Below are positions 23,761 to 36,840 of a stretch of DNA of 64,000 nucleotides, in pieces. Numbering within the stretch: the first letter of the stretch is position 1; the number at the start of each line of letters is the position of its first letter. The position numbers and the translations under genes are program-made. The DNA lies in assembly GCA_021613375.1 (NCBI GenBank), contig CM038704.1, positions 35,605,488 to 35,669,487 of the forward strand, read 5' to 3'. Origin of the DNA: Megaleporinus macrocephalus. Lineage: Eukaryota > Chordata > Actinopteri > Characiformes > Anostomidae. The notes beneath the pieces were generated by a model, which saw nothing but the letters and a program-made list of their open reading frames with translations, was not told where the DNA came from and ran no database searches.

Positions 23761-26700
23761 AGCTGTGCAATACGTCTGCTTCCGTGTTACAGTAGGTGAT
23801 TTTGGTTGAGGTGAAAAATGTGGTTTTACAACCCATTTACACCCTATGATGCTAGAATGACACAAGCTGTTTTTCCTTTATTGGTGAGGTTATAACTAAC
23901 TTGATGAGCTCTGCTCTGATTGGATGGTTTACAGTGAGACACTGTGATAATCTCACACAAATAACATGCTGAAAAAGACTAAATAAAAAGAACCTCAGTG
24001 TAAAACATCTCAGTCCTCAAATTATTTTAACATCAACCATGTACCACTGACAGTATAGTTCTTGGGAAGGTAATGACAGTGCCAATACTCCCTTCACAAT
24101 CTGGTAGATTTCTCCAGCATTTCGCCAGCATTTTCATTGTTATTGTGGTTGTATATAAATGTTGGGGGTGTAAATAATAATGAGTTGTTATGTAACAGTT
24201 TAGAAGTTTAGATTCGGCTCGTTTCGCCATCCTCTTTTGTAAATGCAGGATTTGTATTGGAAGGAGGACCAACAGTGTTTGAGGTTCATGGTATGTCAGT
24301 TCTAACAGAAAACAACGCTTAGGTGATGTGGAAGTATGTGGCCATGTAGATATTGGCCCATGATTCCCATGTTGGTGCAACCCTCATAGTTTTACATTGC
24401 TCACCCCATGATTCAGCACAGCATGCAGAACCCCACCCATCACGGTCTGCTGTAACTGACACACATCTGTAATGAGCGTCTAATACTCTGTGATGAGGGC
24501 GACATGCAGATGAGAGAGAGTGGGAGCGCGAGCAAGTGAGAGATGAATGATAATGACTCATCACTCCCACATCAAACATACCTGGGCGGTGTATTAAACC
24601 TGTCACTCTGACAGGAAAACCCACCCCAAACAAAACTCTACCTGGGCCAACCTGCCTGAGCCTCAGGGCCAACTCAGCAGCACATATTTACATACTTGAC
24701 ATTTTTAATATAACACACTCTGCACATTCATATTTATACAACATCATACAGCGTTTGCTCCGAGGAAACTTTTTTCCTCCATTGCTGGCAAATTATTGTT
24801 ACATCAGAGCAGCAAGCAAAGAACGTACTTAATTTAAAAACAGCTTTTGTTCAACCAAGGTACTGGAAAAAACAGCTCTGCAACTTTGTGTGGTTCATGT
24901 GCGTCATAACCCGCAACGACCACACATGCAAGGTTTAATGAAGAACCCAAATTGGTTGTAGTTCTAGTCAATTTCCTAGTTGCTCCAGAGACACTTTAAA
25001 TGATTAAAATCTTTTCTGTCATTTGATGTTTATTTATTGTCCGAACCATGGTTCATGTTTTTGTTATATTACATGCTGTGTTAACAAAACCAGCTAATAA
25101 ATCTGATCTAATTAAATTTTGGTTGGGTTGTAAGTTTCATGACACATCCATGTTCTGACATCATCTATGTGAGCTGCGCCTCCTAATAATATTTTTTTGT
25201 AGAGGGACATTTGACATCAGTGTGTAGTGAATTGGCCAGTGCACTGCTTTTTCAGATGGAACTGTACATCAGTTTAGTTGAAAACTCCAAAGGCGGCATG
25301 CAAACCCAGAGAGGACACATCCGATATGCTAGAGCTCCCATGTACACATCTATAGATGTGAACCTGCTTAGCAAATCTCCCTTAAAACTCATTCATTTTA
25401 AATGAAGCATCAAGTACGAGTTGGTGCATGGCCACATGCCTCGTTATTGTGAACATAGCTGTATATACTGCATTACTTTGCTGTCTTGTCATATCCTCTC
25501 AGAAAATACATGCAAGTTTTATGTGTTATCATTTTACTTTTTCATCTGACCAAACTACAATGAAATATTTCATCTTCTCCTTTTACCTGTGTGCTGCAGC
25601 AGTTCATATTTACTTTTCTTCTTCTTCTCTTCATCCGTGATGATAGTCTGCATCAGAGTCCTGTAACTGGCTCGAAACCATAACTGGCTCGAACCATGAA
25701 AAAAGTGTTTTTACACTGCAAAAAAACAGGACTATGGTTCAGTTAGTCCGGACCTAGACCACCTCTTTTAATCGGATCAAATTGGTTTTGGTTCTCCAAA
25801 GACTGAAAAAGCTGAAAGGTCCAGACCAAACAAGGTAGGTGCACCCTAAAGCATATAACTAGGTTAATAAGCTACCCTGCCAGGCAGTAAGCACATTGGC
25901 TGAAATGAGCAGATCTATTGCACACGCTCACAAAAACGTCTACATTCACACAGAATCATGTGAAAAATAAAAAAAGCTTTTATATTACTGTTGAGTGTGA
26001 AAATATGAGCAAAACTTTTGTTCTGTGGCCTCTTTTGTGAATGCTAACAATATTAGCTTCTTAACTGGCTCATGTAGGACTCTCTACAAAGTAACAATTC
26101 CAGAAATAGCAGTCAACTCCTCTGGACACTGTCCTAGTTCATATTCTGGTGCCTCTTTTGGTAATGCAGTGGTGCTGGGCAACTTCATATTCATCTGGAA
26201 GAGTAAAGAAGTCTGTAAATTGGCTGGTTTCAGCTGAGAGTGTTATGGTGTATTCCATTTAGCTCGAAAGCTAGACGTTGAAACTGGGGCAGCCAAGTTG
26301 TTTGCATTGCAGTAAAACATTCCAAAAAGCAAAACGGACGTCACTTTGTTGTGCTTCCTCTGTCGGAATGTGGTTGGTTTACTCACTAACCAGGTTAGCT
26401 GTAAGCCATTAGCCACCCGCCCAACGATGGGTCACTAATGGGGCCAATCTGGGTTGCAAGTGGGGCCCATGTGAACAATCATCTACTGCCTTGCTGGGAC
26501 CACTAATGTAGCCTAACTGAGCCCCATGACAGTGACCCAAATGGTGCCCACAAATGTAGTTTAACTGGTAAGTAAACCAAACAAATATCCCCAATACTAC
26601 AATCATTCAATTTAGACCCTTTATTTAAAACGAAAAAAGCTTATTAAATAAAAGCAGTAAAACTGCAGTCATTAATCGCAGACTCTGGGTTATTTTAAAT

Positions 26701-27200
26701 GACAATCTGCAATCATTAAATGTAGATCTTGAATTATTGCTTCCTGGATGAAATGCTAGCTGGAAATCATTTAATTACACAAAAATTGACAGAAGTGGCA
26801 AAAAACCCATATAATACTACAGTTCTGAATCACAGTCCAGCTTTCTTAGAACCTGAGGTCTTAATTTAAGGCAGCTTTGAATGAGATCTGAAGCAGCTTC
26901 AAATCCAGTTTAATCACACTCTGTAAAAAACTGCCCACAACTACAGCTGGCCAAAGTGAAGGACATGGCCAGCATCCAAACTGCTCCTGTACTTTAGAGG
27001 ATGCAGTTTAATATTCATACCAGCTGCCCTCATACACTATGGACATTACATTATTAGTGGATATACATAGTTGAATAGATAAATAGATAAATAACCAACC
27101 AAACAAACAAAACATAAATAAAAATATAAATAAATGCAAACACTCTGATTTAAACTACATTAAAAGACACTGAGAACATTTATTTCTGTACTGTAATTCA
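23761..27200. other. Intergenic; 24.40-24.86 kb repeat-poor block
   Basis: 3.4 kb without a supported gene. 24,400-24,860 is GC-balanced and unique within the window (candidate conserved block). A short element-like stretch at about 26,400-26,560 ('GGGCCAATCTGGGTTGC', 'GTGGGGCCCATGTG') looks like an interspersed repeat. Around 25,655-25,850 is 'ACTGGCTCGAACCAT' duplicated in tandem. Confidence 0.4.
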
Positions 27201-27202
27201 CA

Positions 27203-27209
27203 AAGAAAC

Positions 27210-27240
<31 letters not shown>

Positions 27241-27560
27241 AAGGAGAGAGAAAAGAAAAAAAGGAGAGGAAGCGAGAAAGAGAAAAAAAGGCAAAAAAAG
27301 TCAAAGAAGACAGAAAGCAAGCAAACAAAAGAAAGGGAAAGACAAAGGAACACAAATGAGAAAAAGATGAGACAGAGAGCATCAGGGAGAAAAAGAGACA
27401 AAAAGCATGAGAGAGAAATAGTGAGAGAGAGAGAGGGGAAGACGGAGAACGAAAGAGAAAAATAGAATGGGAAAAGAGAGGTACATAAAGAGACATGGAG
27501 AGACAGAAAGAGATGGAGAGAGATAAAGAGACAGAGAAAGAGACAGAGATAGATAGAGAT
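27203..27560 (+). repeat. Polypurine (GA-rich) tract, about 350 bp
   Basis: Almost purely A/G on the plus strand, made of GAGAGA, AAAGAGA and GACAGAGA units. Mirror-symmetric stretches could form triplex DNA. The minus-strand S/L/F-rich frames (27,155-27,568) are translations of the complementary pyrimidine tract. Confidence 0.9.
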
Positions 27561-27899
27561 TTAGACACAGGGTAATAAAGGGTGATTGCAGTATAAACCG
27601 TTATCTAATTAAGAATCCTCAGTTTCAGTATTACTCAATTAAAGTCTATTCTGGGTCGTTGGGTGACACAGTATTGCATCATACTGACCCATATTCTGAA
27701 ATCCACCAGCCTCAATACATCTGATGGTCATCTGCTGCTGGTGAAGATATAATATCAGGCTGTTCACAGCAGCAGCGTTTAACCCTTTTAACCACAGCTG
27801 TAAACCAGTTTTCCTCTGTTTATTATCTTTAAGAACACTGATGGAATATATTTAATGGAAATGTGTGAGAGAACTAGCTATTCATCTTCGTAGGTGAGC
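27561..27899. other. Intergenic, no feature seen
   Basis: Unique sequence without coding signals. Confidence 0.5.
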
Positions 27900-29262
27900 C
27901 AGCAAGTCAACAAGTACAACACTGTTATTGTGTGTAAATGTTGTGTTTATAGTGTGTAAATGTGGGTAAATGATTTGTGTTTATTCTGTGTGAATGTTTG
28001 TGTGTAAAAGATGTGTTTATTGTGTGTGAATGTTTGTGTGTAAAAGATGTGTGTTTATTGTGTGTGAATGTTTGTGTGTAAATGCTGTGTGTTTACTGTG
28101 TGTAAATGTGTGTAAATAATGTGTTTATTGTGTGTGAATGTGTGTAAATGATGTATGTTTATTGTGTGTGAATGTTTGTTTGTAAATGCTGTGTGTTTAC
28201 TGTGTGAATTTTGTGCTTTTAGTGTGTAAATGCTGTGTGTAAACGTGTGTAAATGATGTGTTTATTGTGTGTGAATGTTTGTGTGTAAATGCTGTGTGTT
28301 TACTGTGTGTAAACGTGTGTAAATGATGTGTGTTTATTGTGTGTGAATGTTTGTGTGTAAATGCTAAGTGTTTATTGTGTGTGAATGTTTGTGTGTAAAT
28401 GCTGTGTGTTTACTGTGTGTAAATGTTGTGTTTTTACTGTATAAATGCTGTGTTTACTGTGTGTAAATGTGTGTAAATGATGTGTGTTTATTGTGTTTGA
28501 ATGTTTGTGTGTAAATGCTGTGTGTTTACTGTGTAAATTTTGTGCTTTTAGTGTGTAAATGCTGTGTGTAAACGTGTGTAAATGATGTGTGTTTATTGTG
28601 TGTGAATGTTTGTGTGTAAATGCTGTGTGTTTACTGTGTGTAAATGTATGTAAATTATGTGTGTTTATTGTGTGTGAATGTTTGTGTGTAAATGCTGTGT
28701 GTTTACTGTGTGTAAATGTTGTGTTTTTACTGTATAAATGCTGTGTTTACTGTGTGTAAATGTGTGTAAATGATGTGTGTTTATTGTGTGTGAATGTTTG
28801 TGTGTAAATGCTGTGTGTTTACTGTGTGTAAATGTGTTTAAATGCTGAGTGTTTACTGTGTGTGAATCTGTGCAAATAGTGTGTGTTTATTGTGTGTAAA
28901 TGTTTGTGTATGAATGGTGTGTGAATGTTTGTGTGTAAATATTTGTGTAAATGCTGAGTGATTATTGTGTGAGAATGTGTGTGTAAATGTTGAGTGTTTA
29001 TTTTGTGTCAATGTTTGTGTGTAAATACTGAGTGTTTTGTGTGTAATTGTTGTGTTTATTGTGTGTATATTTGTGTGTAATGTTGTGTTTATTGTGTGTG
29101 AATGTTTGTGTGTAAATACTGAGTGATTATTGTGTGTAAATGTTTGTGTGTAAATGCTGAGTGTTTATTGTGTGTGAATGTGTGTGTAAATGTTGAGTTT
29201 TTATTGTGTGTGAATGTTTGTGTGTAAATGCTCAGTGTTTATTGTGCACTGTGTACACAAGT
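27900..29262 (+). repeat. TG-rich minisatellite, 1.36 kb, with higher-order structure
   Basis: Built from 'TGTGTGTTTATTGTGTGTGAA', 'TGTTTGTGTGTAAATGC' and 'TGTGTGTTTACTGTGTGTAAA' modules, basic period about 36-40 bp. Longer blocks recur: the module with 'TTTTGTGCTTTTAGTGTG' occurs at about 28,208-28,225 and again at about 28,537-28,554, each time followed by 'TAAATGCTGTGTGTAAACG'. The 'TGTGTTTTTACTGTATAAATG' module occurs at about 28,426 and 28,720. No coding capacity. Confidence 0.9.
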
Positions 29263-32200
29263 CTCCATGTGTAAATCTCTCTGTAACGTGTAGATGTAAC
29301 AAAGATCTAACAGTGCCCATACATTCAGGAGCTTCATCTTCCGCTCTAGGCACAATGTCTGGAGTGACTGCAAATGTTGCGGTAAAAGTTCAGAAAGTGA
29401 CACGGTAAAAGTTCACTGGAAGCCCTGTGAGGGCCTCGGCTCAAGGGACGGTGCAGACGGGAGCAGATATGTGGGTGAGAGACTAAAGCGTGTTACTGTC
29501 GTTCCCCACTGGTGATCTTTCTCAAACGCTGGTGGCACAACCTCCTTACCCAAGACACGGTTGAGTAAGAGTCCCACGAGGAAAGAGAAGGTGAAAGTAC
29601 GCACATGGGAGGAGCTGTGAATCATCCATTTACATAATCATTCCTACGTAAGTGTGCAAGTATGAGTGGCATGTAAACAATGCGTAACGATGATCCACAC
29701 AGGTGATTTAAAGAAGAGGTTTTATTATTCTAACAAATATTCCCACAACGAGCTGAGGCATCTTCATTCATATACCATTCAGCTGCAGCATGTTTAGAAA
29801 ATGATAGGCTTTAGAGTTAGGCAGTATAACAAACAACACTATGTAAAAATATAGCCTTAAAATAATAGGTTTACTTACTTATATTAGAGGGAACGGCATG
29901 TCTGTCATTCCCACTCTGGGCCTGCATCACCTGCTGTAGTACTATGTAAGGTTAGATGAGCGGACATGAGACCTGTATCATTTTCTGTCTCTACGTCGTG
30001 CCCCAACGATGGGTCTTCAGCTAACTATAAGAAGAATCTAGCTCAGTATTCCAGGCATGGGCATCACTGCAGAGGCTGAGAAGAGAACGAGGACACTATG
30101 TGACCCAGTCAAGTGCAAATTTTGGACTGGCTTTTAGTTGTTGGCGAGAGCAAAAAGAGATGAAAGAAGGTGAGACACATGCTAAAATGGCCAAATTAGT
30201 GATGAAGAGTCGATTTCAAAAGAGTCAATTCTTCTACTCCAGCAGGTCTGGGAGTTGGGATCAACTCTTGGCCATTGCTATTCAGAGTCAAGATCTCTGG
30301 CAACTATTTTTTCATTGAAATCAACTCAATGAGGTATATTCTGATGGAAGTGAATGTAGAGCAGTAGAGTTTAAATAGTGAGAGTTTGTATCTGCCAGCA
30401 CTGCTCACAAAAAACATTATACTTTCTGCACTGCAGGTCTTCATTTTCTTCATGATTGGGGATGCAAATAAACAGACATTGGAAACAGAACAAAAATGGA
30501 ACCAAAACCAAAAAAAATGTTTTTACAGAACGTTGTGGAAAACAGGAAAAAATAAAAATGCACTGGTTGTTCAATCACTACATGCAAAACAATGTGAACT
30601 ATTCAAGTTATTCTTCAGTTACAGAAGTGAGGTGGCTAAAACTGCAGATATCTGGGCAGCAAATACAGCTAACATCCCGTAATAAACCAGCACGAGTGGT
30701 GGGGAACGTTCCCGAGAGTTCTCAACCATCCCAGGCACTGGCGCAGGGACGCGGTGTTTGGGTTTGTTGGTGTTTGTTGGAGAATGTGGGAGGATTTAGG
30801 GGAGGATGAGGTAGCCAGGCTGGAATGCCAGGGCTGTCTGCTAATGCAGGCCTCATTCCATTCGTTTATTCATTCAGCTCAGGGAAAACCACTCATCAGA
30901 CCAGCATCATCATTCTCTGCTGCAGAGCTGTGCTGATATTATGCTTAGCTTCCACAAATTAGCACTAATACTAACATAATATTTAACAAACAGTTTATAT
31001 ACATTGTTAATACATTGTTGCTTATAAAATAACACCTACGTGTAGTGGTGGGTATCATATACCAATATGGATACAGATAATGCTTATTAATACTGCTTAT
31101 CAATATAAGTGAAAATATGTAAGTAGGCTGTGGTCATCTCCCTACACCTGAAAATATTAATAATAATAATAATATAAATATTAATAATACTATCATAAAA
31201 GTAGTGATTGGTTGTCAAAACACTCAAACCAAATTCAAATGAGGCGATTTCACAGTTAGCAGTTCATGCTGTTAGCTACAGAATTTACATTCAGTTAATA
31301 TCATTAATATCATTACTTCCCCCTCATACACTGACTTATGCGATCAAAACATTCTAATTACTATTTTAATGCTGGGAACGTTTACTAATAAATTTAGATT
31401 ATCAAACTAGTTTTAATAGGAGGTAAACGTTAACTACTTGCTTGACTTTTCTCCATTCCACCTTAAATGTTGTAGCAGTTGTTATTATTATTACACCTGG
31501 GGTAAAAAAAATTAACTGCAGCACCATTTAAGGTGAACAAGAAGCTGGCAGAGGACAAACTGGACTTCAGCCTTGTTTATGGAGGAACTAACTATAAATA
31601 TGTGCTATGGTGGGTCATTTTGACTAGGTAGCACAATCTGTTACAACACTGGGAGATTGCACTTAAGTGGACCTAAGTGCAGCAGCCGCTCTGATAAAAC
31701 TAACACGCTGCTTTGTTGCAGATTTCTAGACTGTTGTATTTGTGTAGTGTTTATGATATAACCTCCTTAATATGCCACCACTGCTCTACATTTACTGCAT
31801 TTAGTGGCATCATCATTAACTAAATGGTTAAGGTAGTCTAAGGCATACGCTTTTGTCACTCGGAGCAGAGCGTCCCACCCACTGACCCAATCTAGCACCA
31901 ACCTGCTACTAGTTCCCATTATTTAGAATGAATTAACCTTGCACAAATATCAATACCACTGTTTGAGCTTATCAATATTTTGGTAATGAAATAAGCCATA
32001 CTTGAGGTCCAGGTGACTGTGTACAGTATACAGATGTTCTTTTGATAAACCCCTAACTGTAGTCCGAAGAAGCACCTACTTTACACCTACAGATGATGGC
32101 AGAGAGGAAAAAGACAGGACAGCGTCTGGCTTAGCATCCTGTATGCATACAGTTTTAAAGAAACAACTCAATAAAAAATTTAAATGTACACATTGTTCCA

Positions 32201-32854
32201 CTAATCTTAGACATAGTTAAATCATACAAGACATATTTAGTGTTTGAACTTTGCTTCTGTACTTTGGCTCTGAAGCTTCAATAGTCACCCAAATCATTCC
32301 TGTCTCAGCCTGCTCAAGCCTTAGTAAGGTTGTCGATGTAATTGAGAACACATGCATCTCACTGGCATATGGATGTCACAGATTACATTCATATATAATG
32401 TGTGTATTTAACTGTATAACTGTTATGTGAATGTTCAAATTAAGTATGTTTTAAATAGAAACATAGAAACTGTGTATGTGATTAGCACCCATATGCCAGC
32501 CTAACACACTTGCACACAACAGAATGGGTTGGTTTCTGTAGAATCTGTAAGAAATTAGCACATCTGTTGTCTAAAAGAGCTGACAGCAGCTACACAGTGT
32601 AGTTGTGAATCTGATTTTAAAGCTTACAGTAAGTCATACTGTCTCCTAGACCACACTGATAAGCCTGCATCACCTTAATAAAGACCTGGAGGTTCTGAGA
32701 ATGTACAGAAAATATAAGGGTGACAATTGACTTCCAGCACTGACTTCATCCACTGTTTGTTAGCAATGTTAACTAAAACATGTCTTGGCTGCTTGACTAC
32801 ATTTGTGGTAGGCGAAAATTATGTACACTTCATTTTTCGATTTTTCTTTAAATT
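29263..32854. other. Intergenic; repeat-poor blocks at 29.40-29.64 and 30.69-30.90 kb
   Basis: No recognisable exon in 3.6 kb. The two named blocks are GC-richer and unique here and may be conserved non-coding DNA. The overlapping frames around 30,386-30,936 lack domains. 31,130-31,190 holds a short (AAT)n. Confidence 0.4.
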
Positions 32855-33005
32855 CATGAAAATGTATTACACTCTGTAAAAATGACCGTGTGGATCATAT
32901 TATTAAGCATTTTTAAATTTAACAATACAAGTAATATCGCCCCCTACACTTTGTGTAAAGTATTACAATCTATTAGAATGCCGCTTTGGATCATGCTCAG
33001 TTGTG
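32855..33005 (-). repeat. Family G repeat, inverted copy
   Basis: 'GTGTGGATCATATTATTAAGCA', 'TATCGCCCCCTACAC' and 'TATTACAATCTATTAGAATG' are the reverse complement of motifs in the two forward copies at 33,575-33,790. Confidence 0.6.
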
Positions 33006-33574
33006 TAACTGATACAGTCTTGTTTTCTATCAGATCCACTGTCAACAACTAATTGGCTATGCTAACTAATGCTGGCAGATTTACTAAGCAAATACTCCTC
33101 AAATCGCTCACTTGCTTTTTCACCGTGTCCAATATCATCAATGTCCTCAAAATGATAGAAGCATCTCTGCATCTTATTGCCCCACCCTCTCTGTCCCTCT
33201 CCTCTCTCCTGGCTGTGTGCCAGACCTAACAGATTTAAAGGAGGCACTGCTTCTAATTCTTGGCTATTTCTCCACCTGGGTAAATGAGACAGAAACACAA
33301 GTCCAATCTGGAGGCGGAAGGTCTGGACCTGTGACCGGAGATCTGGTTCCTGGGGCTCTTTCATGGCCACCAGGAACCTTAAAACATGAGTGATCCAATT
33401 CTCTACACTAAACTCTACACTTCTCAGACACAACTTAAAGCAACTTAACGTTTACAAACTGCTAGCTTTAGATGATTATGAGTAGAAGATACAAAATTAT
33501 ATGAGTAGAGCTGTGTTGTTTTCTTAAAAAAACTAAAAGTGTTATATGATACATTCAGTCATTTCAACAGATTA
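33006..33574. other. Unique interior between inverted family G copies; unassigned 123-codon minus frame
   Basis: Minus strand 33,433-33,062 is open for 123 codons, starts MCLRSVEFSVENW and ends with the acidic text FYHFEDIDDIGHGEKASERF before a stop. The composition is protein-like, but I know no family for it. No clear upstream acceptor or promoter is visible, and it sits inside an inverted repeat, so an element-internal or chance frame is as likely as a gene. Confidence 0.25.
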
Positions 33575-33795
33575 AAATAGACTACTGGAACTGTAGAGGG
33601 CGATATGAATTCTATTGTTTCATTTAAAAAGTGCTCAGTAATATTCATGTGATCCACACAGTCATTCTGACAGATTGTAATACACCACAGGAAGTGTAGG
33701 GGGCGATGTGGATGTTATTGTTACATTAACAAAAGCGCTCTGTAATGTTCATATGATCCACACAATCATTCTGACAGACTGTGATACAGTGAAGA
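33575..33795 (+). repeat. Family G repeat, two tandem forward copies (about 115-bp unit)
   Basis: 'GGAACTGTAGAGGGCGATATG' against 'GGAAGTGTAGGGGGCGATGTGG', and 'TCATGTGATCCACACAGTCATTCTGACAG' against 'TCATATGATCCACACAATCATTCTGACAG', show two diverged copies in tandem. Confidence 0.7.
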
Positions 33796-35398
33796 ACACT
33801 GCACAATGTTAAAATGTGATTTACAGCTCAAATGGATAGTAGTTCTCCTTCACTGACTGAAGCACAATGCCTCCTAAAGCAGGCTGCCAAATTCTGGGAC
33901 AGCTTTATAAAGGACATTTTTGCCACTCCTAAAATGGCTCATGTCTTCAGGTGGAGGTCTAACCCATTTTCAGCTTTGGCAAAAACTTGGACTTCCTCCA
34001 AACGATGTCTCAGTGCTCTCATTCCCCTTACATACAACACTGGGAATACACAAAGGGGGTAGTAAACAGTTACATTTTGATGGATTTACAATTTACTCAG
34101 TATTGAAAATTATTTAATGATTAAAATCATTAAAAAATACTTTTATTTCTACATTAGTACATTACTAATCGTATCTACTTTTCCCCTGAAGTCATTGATA
34201 TAGTTCTCTTTTTTGTGTTTAACTTCATTCTGCTGTGATGGTTCAGTTTGTGTAGTGCTTATGTTAATCACAAGAATAGATCCTAACAGCCTAAATTCAG
34301 TCCCTGTGCTGATACAGGGCATGCACATTTACAGTAATCATTATTTCACTGCAGGAATTTATCTTACTGGCACTCTATTTTGAATTTTAGACTGAATCAG
34401 AGACCTGTGCTGAACATCTAAGCAGATAAACCTTTTAAACTTGGGGCCTTGAGTTTCGCTTTACAGAATACAACAATACCAGCAAGAGAACCCAGCCATT
34501 TTCTTCTGACACAGATTCCGATAATTCCGAGTACTGATCTGAGATCAGAGCTTTTTTATTTTATTTAAATTCTGTATACCTATATATGTCACTGTGTCTA
34601 ACATGAAGTTGTAACCAGAGCAAAAAAGTAAACATATGAAATAAAAATGAAAAATAAGAATTAAAGTATTATAAATAATTTGTTGCTGGATAATGCAACA
34701 GCAAAAAACATTGAATTACACTGAAAATATAAATTACACTTCATTTGAATAAATCTGGTTGTAACAAATGAAAAATGTTTTTATGTTATTCATGAGCTCA
34801 AATAATGCTTCAAGCTGTGGCCAGGAGACACTATCGAATGTATATCAAACAGGGGGTCGGCAAATCACTAATTCTAGTTCAGGCCGTCAAAATATCTTCA
34901 GCACTGAGCAAATACAAAGGGTATGAATAGTCAAGGATATTGCTTTTTAATCAATAGATTGACTGAATGATTGGTCTTGGCCCCCAGACTGTTCTGCTGT
35001 GTTCACATGTTTGCACTGAAAAAGCTGTACGTGGCTGGTGGTGGCATGAAGCCACACAAATGTTAGCATTTTTACAGTGTTACTGCTAAAAAAAATATAT
35101 GATGATCATATGAGAGTTTATTTAAGGTGGCGAAAGACAGGAGCAGCTCTGTATTCTTATTTTTGTTGTATATACTGCATTCGTCTGGAATTCATCAAAA
35201 GATGTTTGGCATCCATGGCTCTCAAAAACCCCCACATCCGGTTCATTCCGTGTGGTCGATGGCAATAATTGAACAAATGTAACTCTTGACAGTTGCAGAA
35301 TTTTCCATTATGGTTGCATTGAATGAATGTTGTATGTTTTTCCCAAACATGTGATTGCAACATCAGATGTATTTGCTAGTTCTATGGTATGTTAATGG
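33796..35398. other. Intergenic, no gene seen
   Basis: AT-rich. Short frames at 33,832 and 35,077 have no recognisable domain. Confidence 0.5.
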
Positions 35399-35830
35399 TC
35401 TGATCATTACTGCAGTTGATGAGTAAATGTTTTCTCAGTGTGGTATCAGGTAACTGGTGTTAGTGGTCTGATACTGTACTGGTTGAGTGATGTTCTCAGT
35501 GTGGTATTAGGTTAGTAGTGTTAGTGGTCTGATACTGTACTGGTTGAGTGATGTTTTGTGTGGTATCAGGTAACTGGTGTTAGTGGTCTGATACTGTACT
35601 GGTTGAGTGATGTTCTCAGTGTGGTATTAGGTTAGTAGTGTTAGTGGTCTGATACTGTACTGGTTGAGTGATGTCTGTGTGGTATCAGGTGAGTGGCATT
35701 AATGGTCTGATACTGTACTGGTTGAGTGATGTTCTGTGTGGTATCACGTGAGTGGCATTAATGGTCTGATACTGTACTGGTTGAGTGATGTTCTCAGTGT
35801 GGTATGAGGTTAGTGGTGTTAAAAGTCTTT
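35399..35830 (+). repeat. Minisatellite, 58-61 bp unit, about 7 copies
   Basis: Unit begins TAGTGGTCTGATACTGTACT and continues GGTTGAGTGATGTTCTCAGT then GTGGTATTAGGTTAGTAGTG. Starts at 35,461, 35,522, 35,581, 35,642, 35,700 and 35,759, plus a diverged first copy from about 35,399. Alternating units (61, 59, 61 bp) carry either TATTAGGTTAGTAG or TATCAGGTAACTGG, suggesting a two-unit higher-order step. Confidence 0.9.
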
Positions 35831-36194
35831 ACTCTGCTTCCCCCATAAGGAATGTTAGCTTTATATATTTCACAAATAGCTGAGACTGATATGTTAAAAA
35901 CCTGCCAGACTGAATACATTATTTCTTTCAGCTTTAAAGCCGCAGTTTTGGTCCCGAATTCAAAAGTCAGAGCATCAATATCAACACCTAAAGTTTAAAC
36001 AAGGGGCATCGCACAGATCTGCAGCAATCCTTACCTCATCAAATATGGCTCACACGTTTTACGTCACTGATAGGCTCTCAGAACTGGTTAAGTTAGATAA
36101 ATATCACAGACTGCTGACTGCATATTCGGACTGATCACCTGATACTGATACACAACCAATCAATCAAGTCATCGCTAGGTGAACCTACATGGGT
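35831..36194. other. Intergenic, no gene seen
   Basis: No supported feature. Confidence 0.5.
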
Positions 36195-36520
36195 TGTCTG
36201 TTGGTAATGTTTTATATGATGACGGTAAAATAGTGGAAATCAGAAAACAGTAAGTTTTCTTTTGGTACTATTTTGCCTCACATTGCCCTGCAGGAGTTCC
36301 TTCACCATGAATGGATTATGAGGCCAAAATCTTTTTAAAAGATCATAAAACAACATCTCAACATCAGCAGCATATTCATAACCTTTACGTAAGAGAGCGT
36401 TCAGAGGTGGACGTCTGGTTCCTATCACCACCACTATGAACAATTTGGACACAATAAGCTTCCCTAGAATGAAGTATTTCACAACGAACCACTCTGAATG
36501 ACAAACCACTAAATTATGCA
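36195..36520 (+). repeat. Family B repeat, copy 5
   Basis: 'GATGACGGTAAAATAGTGGAA', 'TACTATTTTGCCTCACATTGCCCTGCAG', 'GCAGCATATTCATAACC' and 'GAGGTGGACGTCTGGTTCCT', followed by 'AACCACTCTGAATG' (compare 'AACCGCTCTGTATG' at 3,172). The minus-strand 112-codon frame at 36,240-36,578 is inside the repeat. Confidence 0.75.
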
Positions 36521-36709
36521 GGAATTTAGCTAAATCAATATGACTTTCATATACAAAAAGTAGACAAAATTCAGCCATTTAGATAGGACTACCAATAAAC
36601 TATCACTTTAATTAAGCACTACACAGAGCTCAGCTTGGGTGGGCCATTGAGAAGCCATTTCCCTCTTTCACTGTGTGTCTCTCTCTGATATTTTGTTCTT
36701 TTTTTCCAG

Positions 36710-36840
36710 TGGTAGTGAAGGAGGTCACCCACACCTCTCAGCAGCGCAGCACTAGGAGAGGTGACCTTGCTCTATCGCTTGTCCTGGATTCTGGGAGGAT
36801 GCTACGCTACTGGGACTCGGAAAGAGCCAAAAAAAAGTGT
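36710..36840 (+). other. Possible orphan exon with a strong acceptor, unproven
   Basis: A pyrimidine-rich stretch ending TTCTTTTTTTCCAG (to 36,709) looks like a good 3' splice site. The following plus-strand frame reads EVTHTSQQRSTRRGDL and LVLDSGRMLRYWDSER before running into a (CA)n at 36,848. I know no family for it and see no donor or partner exon. It could be a chance acceptor. Confidence 0.2.

Noticed and set aside
23406..23799. Three overlapping 72-129 codon plus frames
   Set aside because: Open because of the stop-poor CCTGTCCAGT repeat. Overlap in all frames is typical of a repeat, not of genes.
27155..27568. 137-codon minus frame rich in S, L and F
   Set aside because: Translation of a purine tract; pyrimidine tracts code for stop-free S/F/L/P text.
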